Shown here: one piece after another, positions 62,308 to 64,000 of the stretch
Position numbering within the stretch: position 1 is the stretch's first letter
Layout of the letters: each line of letters begins with the position of its first letter
Assembly: GCF_000004195.4 (NCBI RefSeq)
Contig: NC_030678.2
Location: 81,690,904 to 81,754,903, forward strand
Reading direction: 5' to 3'
DNA: 64,000 bases
From: Xenopus tropicalis
Taxonomy: Eukaryota; Chordata; Amphibia; Anura; Pipidae
Made by a program: the position numbers and the translations under genes
Notes under the pieces: model-generated
The model's input: only the letters and a program-made list of their open reading frames with translations
Told to the model about the DNA's origin: nothing
Databases searched by the model: none

Positions 62308-64000
62308 TTAACCCTTTCCCTGCCAACAACGTAGGTACTACATTGTTTTAAAAAAAGCAGTTATCTGCCGACAACGTAGTACCTACGTTATTGGTACTAA
62401 CGCGATTCTCTCTGCACCGGCGGCTTTTGCAGAGAGTCAGCTGTGCCCCCAGCCCCCTCGGCAATGAGCCAAGGGGGCTGGCAAGTCGGTCCAGCGATGC
62501 GATCGCAGCATGGACCTACAAGCAGCAGACATGATTGCATTGCGTCTGCTGCTTATCCTCTGTCTTCCCCTGCTCCTTGCCCCCCCAGCGCCGCCCACGC
62601 ACTTCCTGTGCTGCGAGGGCTACAGAGAGGACCTCTGCCTGCAATCCCTGGGACCTTCTAATGGTAAGTGCTTTTTATTTTCCTAATACACACACTTACA
62701 CACAATTTAGCACATATTTTTTTCCCATTTTGCACACTCTAGCACACTTAAGCATACTTATATACACACTTACACACTGTCACACAAATTTTAGATGTGT
62801 ACACACATGTAAACACAATTTTTTTTTTTTGTTACTTTTTTTTTTACCCCTTTGTCTTTAGTTTTTTTCCCTAAAGCAAAAAGCTTTGCGGCTTGGTACT
62901 TTGGAGAAGAAAGACATGGGAACCCATTTTAGATTCGGGGGAATCTGTACTTTCCAAAAATATATGGCTTTCTGGGGTGAGTGTACTTTTTTTGTACCAT
63001 TATCCCACATAAAGGGTGTAAATGTGTTGATTTTGCAGGAGCTGAAATGATAGATCATATGGGGGTATGTTCCCATTGGGGCCCCTACATGCCACATACT
63101 TATGTAAACCTATACATATTGGGCATCAAACTGTTCAGTGGACCCCTTGCGTTCAAATTCAGGGTGTTTTATCTTGGTACCTAAAGATATGTGGGAGATG
63201 AGATGCTGCAAACTGGAAGCTTTGAGAGGATTTTTGGAAATGTTTTTAAAATTGCCAACTTTAGGAAAGCTTTGCAGCTTGGTGCTTTGGAGTAGAAAGA
63301 CATGGGTACCCATTTTGAATTCAGGGGAATGTGCACTTTCCACAAATATATGGCTTTCTGGGGTGAATGTACTTTTTGTAGCTTTATTCTACATAAAATG
63401 ATGTAAATGTGTTGATTTTGCAGAAGCTAAAATGACAGAAATGACAGATCATATGGGGGTATGTTCACATTGGGGCCCCTACATGCCACATACTTAGGTA
63501 AACCTATACATATTGGGCATCAAATGGTTCAGTGGACCCCTGGCGTTCATATTTAGGGTGTTTTATCTGGTTACTTTATGACCTGTAGGAGATAAGATAC
63601 TATAGTCTGGAAGCTTTGAAGCGATTTTTTAAAAATTTCACAAATTTTGATAAAAAAACTATAACTTTAGGAAAGCATTGCAACTTTGTAGTTTGGAATA
63701 GACTGACAGTTCTACCTATTATGGATTCCCCAGAATCTGTTCTTTCTAAAAATGTATAATTTTCTGGCATAAACCTTCTGTTAGTGGAATTTTTGGCCTT
63801 GAAATCTAAAGTATGCAGCATTCTGGAGCAGTGCTTTGGAAATTTGGAAGTGTACTGCTGGGAGTTTTTGACCTATACAAGTGAGAAATCTCCATAAAAC
63901 TATATATATTTGGTATTGGCACGTTCAGGAGACATGGGACTTTCCAAATCAGTTGTATTTTCATGCATAAACTAATTTTTGTTTCTGGTGTATGTGTTTA
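62308..64000. mobile_element. piggyBac-like element, left end, open at window edge
   Basis: TTAA (62308-62311) is followed by CCCTTTCCCTGCCAACAACG, closely resembling the ends of Xenopus piggyBac elements of the Uribo/Kobuko group. Two subterminal palindromic words follow, AACGTAGGTACTAC (about 62329) and AACGTAGTACCTACGTT (about 62373), as in those elements. A GC-rich block (62400-62650) then leads to tandem repeats. No transposase is visible up to 64,000; the right end is outside. Confidence 0.7.
62882..64000. repeat. About 390-bp tandem repeats inside the piggyBac-like element
   Basis: AGCTTTGCGGCTTGGTACTT starts at 62882, AGCTTTGCAGCTTGGTGCTT at 63268, and AGCATTGCAACTTTGTAGTT at 63674, giving periods of 386 and 406 bp. 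Copies 1 and 2 share GATCATATGGGGGTATGTTC, ACCTATACATATTGGGCATC and CAGTGGACCCC; copy 3 is more diverged. The array continues to the window edge. Confidence 0.88.

Larger units (their letters stand above)
56554..64000 (-). other. ago3 intron 1 (part); exon 1 not found
   Basis: I looked on the minus strand for MEIGSAG plus a donor and found none, and there is no CpG-island-like stretch except inside the piggyBac-like element at 62.4 kb. Exon 1 and the promoter should lie beyond 64 kb. Elements inside are listed separately; 57318-59460 shows nothing recognised. Confidence 0.7.

Noticed and set aside
62400..62660. GC-rich block as the ago3 CpG-island promoter
   Set aside because: It lies just inside the piggyBac-like end and contains no MEIGSAG-type first exon on the minus strand.

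Overview
The window is vertebrate nuclear DNA, most likely from a pipid frog (Xenopus). It has spliced genes with GT-AG introns, abundant TTAA-bounded inverted-repeat elements starting TTAAAGGRR (the layout described for the Xenopus T2/Kolobok MITEs), hAT, Tc1 and piggyBac-like DNA transposons, and a V-core-like tRNA-derived SINE. I cannot tell X. tropicalis from X. laevis by reading alone. There are no prokaryotic genes, CRISPR arrays or rRNA/tRNA genes.

Two protein-coding genes are supported, both on the minus strand. (1) The 5' part of tekt2 (tektin-2, a ciliary/flagellar microtubule protein) lies at 1-5.6 kb: coding exons 2, 3 and the start of 4, plus a probable noncoding first exon and promoter near 5.48-5.69 kb. 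The rest of the gene runs off the left edge. (2) ago3 (Argonaute-3) covers about 29.5-56.6 kb and continues right. I placed 18 consecutive coding exons by frame, splice sites and family match. They total 2,564 nt and join without any frame break. Adding the missing 19-nt coding part of exon 1 gives 860 codons plus stop, the length I recall for vertebrate AGO3. The slicer tetrad Asp-Glu-Asp-His and the 5'-phosphate pocket residues are intact. A 2.4-kb 3' UTR with a good poly(A) signal is inferred at 29.48-31.85 kb. The order ago3 then tekt2, same strand, matches the human 1p34.3 AGO cluster.

Layout: 1-5.7 kb tekt2; 5.7-29.5 kb intergenic, repeat-rich, no convincing gene; 29.5-56.6 kb ago3 3' UTR and exons 19 to 2; 56.6-64 kb ago3 intron 1, with exon 1 and the promoter expected beyond the right edge.

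The most unusual content is the nested mobile elements: a three-level nest filling most of ago3 intron 10; a Tc1 element with IR/DR ends and a broken DD34E transposase inside a T2-like element in intron 4; a 322-bp hAT element with a perfect 8-bp target duplication and a perfect 21-bp hairpin in intron 11; T2-like elements carrying palindromic GCGCATGCGC (NRF-1-type) sites; and a piggyBac-like left end at 62.3 kb followed by about 390-bp tandem repeats that reach the window edge. I found no new gene system. What is new here is mostly the exact architecture of these insertions.
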